Notes under the pieces: model-generated | Database searches by the model: none | The model's input: the letters and a program-made list of their open reading frames with translations, nothing else | What the model was told of the DNA's origin: nothing | NCBI GenBank assembly: GCA_963834405.1 | Contig: CAWIBX010000002.1 | Location: forward strand, 62,001 to 126,000 | DNA from: Bog-473 sp963834405 | GTDB lineage: Bacteria; Actinomycetota; Acidimicrobiia; Acidimicrobiales; RAAP-2 | Length of the DNA stretch: 64,000 bases | Direction of reading: 5' to 3' | Position numbers and translations under genes: made by a program | Shown here: piece after piece, positions 10,884 through 19,471 of the stretch | How positions within the stretch are numbered: the stretch's first letter is position 1 | Layout of the letters: every line of letters starts with the position of its first letter

Positions 10884-12911
10884 TCAGCGTCCCGTCCGCG
10901 CCAGGAGCGCCCTGGCGCGTTCCTCGACGTGCGCGGCCGTGAAGCCGAAGTGCTCCATGACGACCGCGACCGGGGCCGAGGCGCCGAAGTGGTCGATGCC
11001 GATGGACTCGTCGGCGTAGCGCTCCCAGCCGAGCGTGGCGCCGGCCTCCACGCTCAGGACGGGCACGCCGGGCGGGAAGACGGACTGGCGGTAGGCCTCG
11101 GGTTGGGCCCCGAACCACTCCCAGCAGGGGAGCGAGACGACGCGCGCGCCGACGCCGGACAGGGCGAGGCTGCGCGCTGCGCCGAGGCAGTGCTGCACCT
11201 CGCTGCCCGTGCCCACGAGCACGACGGCCGCCGGCTCGTCGGAGTCCCACAGCACGTAGCCGCCGCGCGGCACGCCCTCGGGTGCCGCCTCGGCGGTGCC
11301 TTCGAGCACGGGGACGTTCTGGCGGGTGAGGCAGAGCCCGACCGGCCCGTCCAGCTCGACGGCGAGGCGCCAGGCCTGGGCCGTCTCGTTGGCGTCGGCC
11401 GGGCGCACCAGGGTCAGGGCGGGCATGGCCCGCAGCGACATGAGGTGCTCTATGGGCTGATGGGTCGGACCGTCCTCGCCCAGGCCCACGGAGTCGTGCG
11501 ACCACGAGAAGATGACGTGCTCGCCGCTCAGCGCGGCGAGGCGGACGGCCGGGCGCATGTAGTCGGTGAAGACGAAGAAGGTGCCGCCGAGAGGCAGGAT
11601 GCCGGCGTGGGCCGCCATGCCGTTCATGACGGCCGCCATGCCGAACTCGCGGATCCCGTAGTGCGTCTGCACGCCGGCGGGGGTCTCCGCCGACTGGATC
11701 TCCGCGTCCTTGACGAGGACGCCGTTGTTGCCCGTGAGGTCGGCCGAGCCCGCCACGAGCCCGGGCAGCCCGGCGGCTGTGGCGTTCAGGCACTGGTTGA
11801 AGGCGCGGCGGGTCGCCAGCTCCGTGCCGGCCTCGAACGTGGGCAGTTCGTCGGCCCATCCCGGGACGCCCCGTCCCTGCTGCGCGGCGTCCCACGCCAC
11901 CCTGTCGCCGTCCCAGGCGGCGAAGCGCTCCTCCCATTCGGCACGGTCGGCGGCGCCGCGGGCGATCTGCTTGCCGTAGAACTCGCGCACCGAGTCGGGC
12001 ACCCAGAAGGTCTCGTCGGGGGGCAGGCCCAGGATCTCCTTCGTGACCCGGATCTCCTCCGCGCCGAAGGGCGTGCCGTGCGCCTCGGCGGTGTCGGTCA
12101 GCTTGGGCGAGGGCCAGCCGATATGGCTGCGCAGGACGAGCAGCGTGGGCCGGGCGTCGGGCCCGTCGGCCGGCGCCTCCAGGGCCTCGCGGATGGCGGC
12201 CTCCAGCGCGTCGACGTCGTTGGCCATTTCGCCCAGGTTCCGCACCCGCCAGCCGTAGGCCTCGAAGCGCTTGACCGGGTCGTCGTTGTACGCGAGCTCG
12301 GTCGGGCCGTCAATGGTGATGTGGTTGTCGTCGTAGAAGGCGAGCAGCCGGCCGAGGCGCAGGTGCCCGGCGAGCGAGGCCGACTCGTGCGAGACGCCCT
12401 CCATCATGCAGCCGTCGCCGAGGATCGCGTAGGTGCGGTGGTCGCAGACGTCGCGGCCGAAGCGCGACCGCACCACCCGTTCCGCCAGGGCCATGCCCAC
12501 GGCGTTGCCGAAGCCCTGGCCCAGCGGGCCGGTCGTCACCTCTATGCCCGCCGTGTGCCGGCGCTCGGGGTGCCCCGGGGTCCGGCTGCCCCACTGGCGG
12601 AACTGGCGCAGGTCCTCGAGGGTCAGGTCGTAGCCCGTCAGGTGCAACATGGAGTACTGCAGGATGCAGGCGTGGCCGTTGGACAGGATGAAGCGGTCGC
12701 GGTCGGGCCACTCCGGGGCGCGGGGGTCGTAGTGCATGATGCGCGTCCAGAGCACGTGCGCCAGCGGCGCCAGCGCCATGGCCGTCCCGGTGTGCCCCGA
12801 TTTCGCCTGCTCGGGCGCGTCCATCGCCAGTCCCCGGATGACGTTGATGCCCAGTTGCACCAGGGCCGGGTCCTGCACGACGGTGGGGGAGGGGGAGGTG
12901 TTCAACGTCAT
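10884..12911 (-). CDS. tkt: Transketolase
   Basis: The 675-residue protein has the usual transketolase length and order: N-terminal SGHTGTAMALAPLAHVLW, the thiamine-pyrophosphate motif GDGCMMEGVSHESASLAGHL ending near DDNHITIDG, then the pyrimidine-binding and C-terminal domains (HDSVGLGEDGPTHQPIEHL). It moves two-carbon units between sugar phosphates in the non-oxidative pentose-phosphate pathway. ATG 12911 is chosen over longer frames because TAGGGT lies 5 bp before it and the upstream codons are not family-like. It is the first gene of the minus-strand run tkt-tal-gnd-pgl-fbiC. Confidence 0.93.
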   Translation of the reverse strand: MTLNTSPSPTVVQDPALVQLGINVIRGLAMDAPEQAKSGHTGTAMALAPLAHVLWTRIMHYDPRAPEWPDRDRFILSNGHACILQYSMLHLTGYDLTLEDLRQFRQWGSRTPGHPERRHTAGIEVTTGPLGQGFGNAVGMALAERVVRSRFGRDVCDHRTYAILGDGCMMEGVSHESASLAGHLRLGRLLAFYDDNHITIDGPTELAYNDDPVKRFEAYGWRVRNLGEMANDVDALEAAIREALEAPADGPDARPTLLVLRSHIGWPSPKLTDTAEAHGTPFGAEEIRVTKEILGLPPDETFWVPDSVREFYGKQIARGAADRAEWEERFAAWDGDRVAWDAAQQGRGVPGWADELPTFEAGTELATRRAFNQCLNATAAGLPGLVAGSADLTGNNGVLVKDAEIQSAETPAGVQTHYGIREFGMAAVMNGMAAHAGILPLGGTFFVFTDYMRPAVRLAALSGEHVIFSWSHDSVGLGEDGPTHQPIEHLMSLRAMPALTLVRPADANETAQAWRLAVELDGPVGLCLTRQNVPVLEGTAEAAPEGVPRGGYVLWDSDEPAAVVLVGTGSEVQHCLGAARSLALSGVGARVVSLPCWEWFGAQPEAYRQSVFPPGVPVLSVEAGATLGWERYADESIGIDHFGASAPVAVVMEHFGFTAAHVEERARALLARTGR

Positions 12912-12916
12912 GGTCA

Positions 12917-12922
12917 ACCCTA
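12917..12922 (-). promoter_or_regulatory. Putative leaderless -10 box of tkt
   Basis: Minus strand TAGGGT followed by TGACC and the tkt ATG. This would place the transcription start at or beside the start codon. A duplicate AGGGT lies just upstream. Confidence 0.45.
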
Positions 12923-12977
12923 ACCCTGTACCCAACTTTGCCGCCCCGGTGCGACGGTGCGTTCGCGCAGGGTTCAC

Positions 12978-12983
12978 TAGATT
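12978..12983 (+). promoter_or_regulatory. Putative leaderless -10 box of the thioesterase gene
   Basis: TAGATT ends 8 bp before the ATG at 12992, with no ribosome-binding site between. It lies in the 80-bp region shared with the divergent tkt. Confidence 0.4.
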
Positions 12984-12991
12984 CCCATCCC

Positions 12992-13408
12992 ATGCCGTCG
13001 CGGATGCAAGTGCCGCCGAATTGCGACCTGACACTGGGGATGACCTGCGTGGACAAGTCGGTGCCGGGACGGACGGTCTGGCGCATGCAGGCGGACGAGC
13101 GTTTCGCCAACCCGGCCGGCATCATGCAGGGAGGCTTCCTGGCCGCGTTCGCCGACTCGGCCATGGGCGCCGCCGCGGTCACCTTCGTGGAGGACCGCCG
13201 GGTCTTCTGCGTGAACGCGGAGATCAAGTTCAGCTTCCTGGCCGCGGTCCCGGTGGGCGCGGCGCTCACCTGCACGGCCGAAGTGGTGTCGGGCGGCCGG
13301 CAGGTGGCGTTCGTCGAGGCGAGCGTCGTGGCGCGCGACCCGGACACCGGCGCCGAACGGCTGGTCGGGCGGGCGACGTCCACCTACGTCTTCCGGGACC
13401 GCGGCTGA
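12992..13408 (+). CDS. PaaI-type hotdog thioesterase
   Basis: The 138-residue protein matches the size and motif of PaaI/YdiI thioesterases: NPAGIMQGGFLAAFADSAMGAAA, the NxxGxxHGG-type segment with the usual His replaced by Gln (IMQGG), and then the hotdog strand pattern ending in GRATSTYVFRD. Such enzymes hydrolyse acyl-CoA esters. The missing His may alter catalysis, but many family members vary here. The substrate is unknown. Confidence 0.75.
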   Translation: MPSRMQVPPNCDLTLGMTCVDKSVPGRTVWRMQADERFANPAGIMQGGFLAAFADSAMGAAAVTFVEDRRVFCVNAEIKFSFLAAVPVGAALTCTAEVVSGGRQVAFVEASVVARDPDTGAERLVGRATSTYVFRDRG

Positions 13409-13466
13409 GCACGGCGACGCCGGGTTCTTGCACGTCGGCGGCCTACCGACCAGGATGGCGGGCCAC

Positions 13467-13841
13467 ATGGCACCACGGTCAGACAACGGCCAGCACGGGC
13501 TGCGCCACGCGGGCGACGACGCGTTCCAGCTGACCGTCGACTACCTCAAACAGGAGACCGTTCAGCCACTCAAGGGGCTGGGCCGCTTCCTCTACATGGG
13601 CATCGCCGGCTCGTTCTTCCTGGCCGGTGGGATCCTCCTCATCCTCATCGGGATCCTGCGGCTGCTGCAGGACGAGACCGGCACCGCCTTGACGGGAGAC
13701 TGGTCCTGGGTGCCCTACGTTGTCGTCATGGTGCTGGGGATCGCAGTGATCGGGATCGCCGCGTGGCGGATCACGGCGGGGCCGGCACGAGAGCGGCTGC
13801 CCGAGGTCGAGGCCCGGCAGGCGGCCGAGGCACACGACTGA
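13467..13841 (+). CDS. Two-helix membrane protein of the holin-like/DUF type
   Basis: The product is about 124 residues with two strong hydrophobic segments (FLYMGIAGSFFLAGGILLILIGILRLL and WVPYVVVMVLGIAVIGIAAW) joined by a short loop, preceded by an amphipathic stretch. This resembles actinobacterial phage-holin-superfamily-III-like and DUF1469-like proteins, but the family cannot be fixed by eye. Start choice is open: ATG 13467 or 13455. It is followed closely by two more small genes, likely in one operon. Confidence 0.6.
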   Translation: MAPRSDNGQHGLRHAGDDAFQLTVDYLKQETVQPLKGLGRFLYMGIAGSFFLAGGILLILIGILRLLQDETGTALTGDWSWVPYVVVMVLGIAVIGIAAWRITAGPARERLPEVEARQAAEAHD

Positions 13842-13858
13842 CACAGGAGGAGGCATCC

Positions 13859-14092
13859 ATGGCAGGCACGAGGACACGCGCCCGGACCAACGGGCGGATC
13901 ATCACCCGGGACGACCTCCAGGCGGCCTACGCGCAGGTGATGGGCGAGGGTGAGGCCACCGCCCGCGCGGCCGCGCCGCGGGGACTGGCCGTCGCCGGCG
14001 CCTTCGCCATTCTCGTGATCGCGCTGGCGTTCCTGGCCGGACGGCGTCGCGGACGCGCCAAGTCCGCCGTCGTGGAGATCAGGCGGCTGTAG
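13859..14092 (+). CDS. Small single-pass membrane protein
   Basis: A 77-residue product behind a strong AGGAGG Shine-Dalgarno. The N-terminal half is basic and soluble (TRDDLQAAYAQVMGEGEA), then one transmembrane helix (LAVAGAFAILVIALAFLAG) with a positively charged end (RRRGRAK), suggesting the C-terminus is cytoplasmic. No family recognised. The next gene begins directly after its stop codon. Confidence 0.65.
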   Translation: MAGTRTRARTNGRIITRDDLQAAYAQVMGEGEATARAAAPRGLAVAGAFAILVIALAFLAGRRRGRAKSAVVEIRRL

Positions 14093-14308
14093 GTGTTCGA
14101 CATCCTGCTGCGGCGTTTCCTGCGCGCCGGGGTGCGGCGGGGACTGGGTGGGAACTGGTACTGGTTCGCGCTCGCCGGTGCCACCTTCTTCCTCCGCCGC
14201 GTCCTCAACGACCGGACGAGCCCCGTCTCGACGGTCACGGTGTCGCCGGGCGAGCAGGTGCTCATCACCGTGCGCGACCGCAACGCCCCCGCGCCCGTCG
14301 ACGCCTGA
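14093..14308 (+). CDS. Small protein of unknown function
   Basis: The 71-residue frame starts with GTG immediately after the preceding TAG. It has a basic N-terminus, a moderately hydrophobic patch (WYWFALAGATFFLRR) and a polar tail with VSPGEQVLITVRD. It sits just before trmI. I do not recognise a family; tight packing in an operon supports it. Confidence 0.6.
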   Translation: MFDILLRRFLRAGVRRGLGGNWYWFALAGATFFLRRVLNDRTSPVSTVTVSPGEQVLITVRDRNAPAPVDA

Positions 14309-14313
14309 GGCGC

Positions 14314-15087
14314 GTGCCCGGCCCGCTCGCGGCGGGGGAGCGCGTCCTCGTCATCGACGCCAAGGACCGCCGCTATCTGCTGACCCTGGTGGCGGGCACG
14401 ACGTTCCACACTCACGCCGGCGTGCTGGCCCACGACGACATCATCGGGCTCAGCGAGGGCAGCACGGTGAACGGCTCCACCGGGAGGGCCTTCCTGGTGC
14501 TGCGACCCACCCTCAGCGACATCGTGCTCAAGATGCCCCGGGGCGCCCAGGTCATCTACCCCAAGGATCTCGGCGCCATCCTCCTGGCGGCGGACATCGC
14601 GCCCGGACAGCGCGTCCTCGAGGCGGGCGTCGGGTCGGGGGCCCTCTCCATGACCGTGCTGCGGGCCGGGGCGTCGGTGGTCGGCTACGAGCTGCGCGAG
14701 GACTTCGCGGCGCGGGCGCGCGCCAACGTCGCCGCTGCGCTGGGCCCGGACGCCCCGTACCGGATTGAGATCCGCGACGTGACCGAGGGCATAGACGAAC
14801 GCGACCTCGACCGCGTCCTGCTCGACATGCCCGAGCCGCACAAGGTGGTGCGCGCGGCGGGGGAGGCGCTGCGCCCGGGCGGCATCCTCCTCGCCTACCT
14901 CCCGACCATCAACCAGACGGCGCTGCTGCGCCAGGCGCTCGACGAGCCGGACGCGCCCTTCGGCCTGGGCGAGACGCAGGAGATCATGCGCCGGACGTGG
15001 CACGTCGAGGCGCGCTCGGTCCGGCCGGACCACCGCATGGTGGGCCACACGGGCTTTCTCACCACGGCCCGGCGGCTCGGAGGGTGA
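14314..15087 (+). CDS. trmI: tRNA (adenine-58-N1)-methyltransferase TrmI
   Basis: The 257-residue protein has the TrmI layout: an N-terminal beta domain (GPLAAGERVLVIDAKDRRYLLTL), the linker DIVLKMPRGAQVIYPKDLGAIL, the SAM motif VLEAGVGSGALSMTVL and the catalytic LLDMPEPHKVV. It methylates N1 of A58 in the tRNA T-loop. In Mycobacterium tuberculosis the orthologue (Rv2118c) also lies beside the Pup-proteasome genes, so this is conserved neighbourhood. GTG start at 14314. Confidence 0.92.
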   Translation: MPGPLAAGERVLVIDAKDRRYLLTLVAGTTFHTHAGVLAHDDIIGLSEGSTVNGSTGRAFLVLRPTLSDIVLKMPRGAQVIYPKDLGAILLAADIAPGQRVLEAGVGSGALSMTVLRAGASVVGYELREDFAARARANVAAALGPDAPYRIEIRDVTEGIDERDLDRVLLDMPEPHKVVRAAGEALRPGGILLAYLPTINQTALLRQALDEPDAPFGLGETQEIMRRTWHVEARSVRPDHRMVGHTGFLTTARRLGG

Positions 15088-15094
15088 GCCAAGG

Positions 15095-15445
15095 GTGAGC
15101 GCGGACAAAGAGGTACAGGCGTACATCGCCGACATCGAGCCGCCGGCCAAGCGTGCGCTCTTCGAGCGCCTGCACGCCCTGATGCTCGAGGAGCATCCCG
15201 ACGCCGAGGTGACGCTGTCCTACGGCATGCCGGCCTACCGGGTGGACGCGCGGCGGCTGAACCTCGGGGCCTGGGCGCACGGGGTGTCTGTCTACGGGTG
15301 GCGCAAGGACCGCGACAGGGGTTTCGTGGCGCGCCACCCGAAGTTGTCGAGCGGCAAAGGGACGCTGCGCATCGGGGTGCGCGACGCCGAGGGGATCGGT
15401 GACGACGAGTTCCGGGCACTGCTGGGGGGCGCGCTCCAGCCTTGA
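15095..15445 (+). CDS. DUF1801-type small protein
   Basis: The 116-residue product begins at GTG 15095, seven bases after trmI. The sequence (VQAYIADIEPPAKRALFERLHALM, then VTLSYGMPAYRVDAR) follows the YdhG/DUF1801 pattern. Its function is unknown; the family is widespread in soil bacteria. Confidence 0.68.
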   Translation: MSADKEVQAYIADIEPPAKRALFERLHALMLEEHPDAEVTLSYGMPAYRVDARRLNLGAWAHGVSVYGWRKDRDRGFVARHPKLSSGKGTLRIGVRDAEGIGDDEFRALLGGALQP

Positions 15446-15536
15446 GCGGGTCGGATGGAGAGCCGCCGCGCCGAGGCGACGCGGAACCGGGGCGGAGGCC
15501 TCTCCGGAGCGACGAGGCCGGCAGACGGGGGAGCGG

Positions 15537-15773
15537 TCAGTCCCGCTCTATGAAGATGCACTCGCCGGGGCACTCCTCCGAGGCCTCGACGACCGCGTCC
15601 TCCAGGTCGTCCGGCACCATGGCCATGCCGGCCGAGCCACCCGGGTCGTTCTTGACGGCCTCGCCTTCCTTCACATAGGCCAGCCCGTCGTCCAGGAGGG
15701 TGAACACGGCAGGCGCGATTTCCTCGCACAGCCCGTCGCCTGTGCAGAGATCCTGGTCGATCCAGACCTTCAT
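15537..15773 (-). CDS. Small ferredoxin, [3Fe-4S] type
   Basis: The 78-residue acidic protein carries CTGDGLC (Cys10, Cys16) and a distal CPGEC. The spacing of the first two cysteines, with no middle Cys, fits single-cluster [3Fe-4S] ferredoxins that feed cytochromes P450 and oxygenases. A strong AAGGGAG Shine-Dalgarno precedes the ATG. No P450 gene is in the window, so its partner is unknown. It is convergent with the preceding gene. Confidence 0.82.
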   Translation of the reverse strand: MKVWIDQDLCTGDGLCEEIAPAVFTLLDDGLAYVKEGEAVKNDPGGSAGMAMVPDDLEDAVVEASEECPGECIFIERD

Positions 15774-15947
15774 TGCCGTGCTTCTCCCTTGTCGTACCGC
15801 CCGAAGGGCCAGCTGGGACCGTAGTGAGGCGCCCCGCGGGCCGTCAATCCGGGCTTCGCAGACTCCTCCATGCTACCCGCCCGGCGCGCGCGCCCGGTGC
15901 ACGTTCGGTGCACTCAAGTTGCCGCCAAAACCGGCCGAGGGCAGGGC

Positions 15948-15953
15948 TAGGGT
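15948..15953 (+). promoter_or_regulatory. Putative leaderless -10 box of mpa
   Basis: TAGGGT ends 8 bp before the GTG at 15962 and no Shine-Dalgarno intervenes. Confidence 0.45.
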
Positions 15954-15961
15954 GATCTTCA

Positions 15962-17710
15962 GTGGACGCAACTCCCGACGAAGCCGCTGCCCAGGCTGAG
16001 GCGCTGCGCGCCGAGCTGGCGGATGCCGAGGATGAGATCCACGCGCTCCGCCGTCGGTTGCAGGAGAGCCCCGGCCGGGTGCAGGCCCTGGAGGAGCGCC
16101 TGCTCGAATCGAAGGGCCAGCTGGCCCAGGCGACCTCGCAGAACGAGAAGCTGACCTTCACCCTGCAGCAGGCGAAGGAACAGCTCGCCGCACTGCGCGA
16201 GGAGGTCGAGAAGCTCACCCAGCCGCCCGCCGCCTACGGCACCTTCCTCGGCGTCAACGAGGACGGCACGGTCGACGTGTTCAGCAGCGGCCGCAAGATG
16301 CGGGTGAGCCTGCACCCCGACATCGACCCCGGGCAGATCCGCAAGGGCAACGAGGTCGTGCTCAACGAGAGCCTCAACGTCGTGCTCGTGCGCGAGGGCG
16401 AGTTCTCGGGCGAGGTCGTGACGTTGAAGGAGCAGCTCGAGGACCGGCGCCGCTGCGTCGTGTTCGCCCGGGCGGACGAGGAGCGGGTGGCCGAGCTCTC
16501 CGAGGACATGATGGGGACGCGACTGCGGGCCGGCGACTCGCTGCTGATGGACGTGCGCACCCAGCTGCTCATAGAGAAGCTGCCCAAGCTCGAGAGCGAG
16601 GAGCTCGTCCTCGAGGAGGTGCCCGACATCACCTACGACGACGTGGGCGGCCTCGACACCCAGATAGAGGCCATCACCGACGCCGTCGAGCTGCCCTACA
16701 TGCACCGGGAGCTGTTCTCGGAGTACTCGCTGCCGGCGCCCAAGGGCATCCTGCTGTACGGCCCGCCGGGCTGCGGCAAGACGCTCATCGCCAAGGCCGT
16801 GGCCAACTCGTTGGCCAAGAAGGTGGCCGAGAAGACGGGCAACGAGAACGTGCGGTCATTCTTCTTGAACATCAAGGGGCCGGAACTGCTCAACAAGTAC
16901 GTGGGGGAGACCGAGCGCCAGATCCGCCAGGTCTTCCAGCGCGCCCGGGAGAAGGCCGACGAGGGCATGCCCGTGATCGTCTTCTTCGACGAGATGGAGT
17001 CCCTCTTCCGCACCCGGGGGACCGGGATCTCGTCGGACATGGAGTCGACGATCGTGCCGCAGCTGCTGGCCGAGATCGACGGCGTGGAGTCGCTGCGCGA
17101 CGTCATCGTCATCGGCGCCTCCAACCGGGAGGACCTCATCGACCCCGCCATCCTGCGGCCGGGGCGTTTGGACGTGAAGATCAAGATCGAGCGGCCCAAC
17201 GAGGAGGCGGCGGGACAGATCTTCAGCCGCTACCTCAAGGCTGCGCTGCCCCTGGATGCGGACGAGGTGCAGCGGCTGGGCGGGGGCGACGCCAACAAGG
17301 CGGTCCAGGTCATGATCGAGCAGACGGTCTTCGAGATGTACCGCGAGGACGACGAGAACCGCTTCCTCGAGGTGACTTACCAGAACGGCGACAAGGAGAT
17401 CCTCTACTACCGGGATTTCGCGTCGGGGGCCATGATCGAGAACATCGTGCGGCGGGCCAAGAAGCTCGCCATCAAGCGTGTCATCGCCGGCGAGCCGGGC
17501 GGCATCCGCACCGCCGACCTGGTGGAGTCCATCCGCCAGGAGTACAAGGAGAACGAGGACCTGCCCAACACGACCAATCCGGACGACTGGGCCCGGATCT
17601 CGGGGAAGAAGGGCGAGCGCATCGTCTACGTGCGCACCCTGCTGACGGACGACCGGGAAGTGACCGGGGGGCGGTCCATAGAGCGTGTGGGCACCGGCCA
17701 GTACCTGTAG
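15962..17710 (+). CDS. mpa: Proteasomal ATPase Mpa/ARC
   Basis: The 582-residue AAA+ unfoldase binds Pup-tagged proteins and feeds them to the 20S proteasome. Residues 1-85 are a coiled coil, followed by the OB-fold domain (about 95-210). Walker A GPPGCGKT is at 267-274, Walker B FFDEMES near 341, and a second sequence GASNREDLIDPAILRPGRLDVKI matches the sensor/arginine-finger region. The C-terminus is GQYL, the proteasome-docking tail of this family. It heads the run mpa-dop-pup-prcB-prcA-pafA. Confidence 0.95.
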   Translation: MDATPDEAAAQAEALRAELADAEDEIHALRRRLQESPGRVQALEERLLESKGQLAQATSQNEKLTFTLQQAKEQLAALREEVEKLTQPPAAYGTFLGVNEDGTVDVFSSGRKMRVSLHPDIDPGQIRKGNEVVLNESLNVVLVREGEFSGEVVTLKEQLEDRRRCVVFARADEERVAELSEDMMGTRLRAGDSLLMDVRTQLLIEKLPKLESEELVLEEVPDITYDDVGGLDTQIEAITDAVELPYMHRELFSEYSLPAPKGILLYGPPGCGKTLIAKAVANSLAKKVAEKTGNENVRSFFLNIKGPELLNKYVGETERQIRQVFQRAREKADEGMPVIVFFDEMESLFRTRGTGISSDMESTIVPQLLAEIDGVESLRDVIVIGASNREDLIDPAILRPGRLDVKIKIERPNEEAAGQIFSRYLKAALPLDADEVQRLGGGDANKAVQVMIEQTVFEMYREDDENRFLEVTYQNGDKEILYYRDFASGAMIENIVRRAKKLAIKRVIAGEPGGIRTADLVESIRQEYKENEDLPNTTNPDDWARISGKKGERIVYVRTLLTDDREVTGGRSIERVGTGQYL

Positions 17711-17714
17711 TGGT

Positions 17715-17720
17715 TAGGGT
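17715..17720 (+). promoter_or_regulatory. Putative leaderless -10 box of dop
   Basis: TAGGGT ends 6 bp before the GTG start of dop, just after the mpa stop codon. It would let dop, pup, prcB and prcA be transcribed separately from mpa. Confidence 0.45.
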
Positions 17721-17726
17721 CACACC

Positions 17727-19220
17727 GTGGCCACCACGAAGGTCTGCGGGATAGAGACCGAATACGGCATCCACTCGCCCGGTCCCGAGCAGAACCCCAT
17801 CGCGGCCTCCTCCGTCTTGGTCAACGCCTACGCGGCGGACGTCGAGCAGCAGATCGGGTGGGACTTCGAGGACGAGACGCCGGGCAACGACGCCCGCGGC
17901 TTCGCGCGCGAGGGGTCGCTGGCCCCGATGGTCGAGACGCACCTGGCGAACACGGTGCTCACGAACGGGGCGCGCTTCTACGTCGACCACGCGCACCCGG
18001 AGTACTCCAGCCCCGAGTGCCTCACGCCGTTGGAGTGTCTGATGTACGACAAGGCCGGGGAGGAGGTGCTGCGGCGGGCCATGACGGCGGCGGCGTTGCG
18101 CATCCCGGACCAGCCCGCGCCGGTGGTCCACAAGAACAACTCGGACGGCAAGGGCAACTCGTACGGCTGCCACGAGAACTACATGATGGACCGGGCCGTG
18201 CCTTTCGCCAAGGTGATAGACGGGGTGGTCCCGCACTTCGTGTCGCGGACCTTGTTCACGGGCTCGGGGAAGCTGGGCGTGGAGACGCCGGCCCTGGACG
18301 CGGAGACGGTGGAGTACCAGATCTCCCAGCGGGCCGAGTTCTTCGAGGAGATCGTGGGCCTGGAGACGACCCTGAAGCGGCCCATCGTCAACACCCGGGA
18401 CGAGCCCCACGCCGACCCCAAGCGGTTCCGTCGGCTCCACGTGATAGTGGGCGACGCCAACTTGTCCGAGATCGCGACCTTGTTGAAGGTGGGGACCACG
18501 GCCATCGTGCTGTCGATGATCGAGGACGACGCCGGGCCGACCCGGGACCTGTCGCTGTCCGACCCCGTGCGTGCGCTGCACCAGGTGTCGGCCGACCTGT
18601 CGTTGGTGCGGCCGCTGGCGCTGACCGACGGCTCGTCGGCGACGGCGCTGGAGCTGCAGTGGGAGCTCTTCGGCGCCGCCCGCAAGTACGCCGAGGAGAA
18701 CGGCCTGTCGTCGCTGGGCGACGACGGCACGGTGGGCGCGCTGGTGCTGGAGCACTGGGAGTCGGTGTTGGAGGGTTTGGAGTCGGACCCGGCCTCGCTG
18801 TCCGACACGCTGGACTGGGTGGCCAAGCGCGAGCTGCTCATCGCGTACATGGACCGCCACGGCTGCGGGTGGAAGGACCCGCGGCTGGCTGCATTGGCGT
18901 TGCAGTATCACGACCTGCGGCCCGAGAAGTCGATCTTCGGCCGCCTGGGCCTGCGCACCGTCCTGGAGCCGGGGGAGGCCGCGGCCGCCGTGACCGAGCC
19001 CCCGCGGGGCACCCGGGCCTGGTTCCGGGGCAAGTGCCTGGCCCGCTGGCCGGACGCCGTCGTGACCGCCAACTGGGATTCCCTCGTGTTCGACATCGGG
19101 GCTGACCCCTTGCGGCGCGTCCCTATGATGGATCCCCTGAAGGGAACAGCCGAGCACACGAGCGCGTTGTTGGCCCAGAGCACCGGGCCGGCGGACCTCC
19201 TGGAACGACTCAATTCCTAG
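17727..19220 (+). CDS. dop: Pup deamidase/depupylase Dop
   Basis: The 497-residue protein belongs to the carboxylate-amine ligase-like Dop/PafA family: N-terminal CGIETEYGIHSPG with the catalytic glutamates, HPEYSSPECLTPLE, and the nucleotide-binding NSYGCHENYMMDR. Dop deamidates the C-terminal Gln of Pup and removes Pup from substrates. The downstream pup gene ends in Gly-Gly-Gln, so Dop is needed here. It is longer than PafA (452), as usual, partly through a Dop-specific loop near residues 40-80. Confidence 0.95.
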   Translation: MATTKVCGIETEYGIHSPGPEQNPIAASSVLVNAYAADVEQQIGWDFEDETPGNDARGFAREGSLAPMVETHLANTVLTNGARFYVDHAHPEYSSPECLTPLECLMYDKAGEEVLRRAMTAAALRIPDQPAPVVHKNNSDGKGNSYGCHENYMMDRAVPFAKVIDGVVPHFVSRTLFTGSGKLGVETPALDAETVEYQISQRAEFFEEIVGLETTLKRPIVNTRDEPHADPKRFRRLHVIVGDANLSEIATLLKVGTTAIVLSMIEDDAGPTRDLSLSDPVRALHQVSADLSLVRPLALTDGSSATALELQWELFGAARKYAEENGLSSLGDDGTVGALVLEHWESVLEGLESDPASLSDTLDWVAKRELLIAYMDRHGCGWKDPRLAALALQYHDLRPEKSIFGRLGLRTVLEPGEAAAAVTEPPRGTRAWFRGKCLARWPDAVVTANWDSLVFDIGADPLRRVPMMDPLKGTAEHTSALLAQSTGPADLLERLNS

Positions 19221-19267
19221 GCGAGAACAATCGACGAAGTTCGAATACTCAGGACGGGGAAACGGAG

Positions 19268-19471
19268 ATGGCAGAACAGGAACAGAAGAAGAAAAGCACC
19301 ACCCGGACCACCCAAGAAGAGGTCGAGGTGGACGAGGCGGCGCCCGCCACTTCCGAGCGCGGCGAGAAGATAAAGGCCGAGCTCGACGACCTCCTCGACG
19401 AAATCGACGAGGTGCTGGAGGACAACGCCGAGGAGTTCGTGCGCAACTACGTCCAAAAGGGTGGACAGTAG
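19268..19471 (+). CDS. pup: Prokaryotic ubiquitin-like protein Pup
   Basis: The 67-residue product is highly charged and disordered at the N-terminus, has the Mpa-binding helical segment (KIKAELDDLLDEIDEVLEDN) and ends in VRNYVQKGGQ. The final Gly-Gly-Gln is the Pup hallmark and needs conversion to Glu by Dop before ligation by PafA. A GGGGAAACGGAG sequence upstream acts as Shine-Dalgarno. prcB begins inside its last codons. Confidence 0.95.
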   Translation: MAEQEQKKKSTTRTTQEEVEVDEAAPATSERGEKIKAELDDLLDEIDEVLEDNAEEFVRNYVQKGGQ

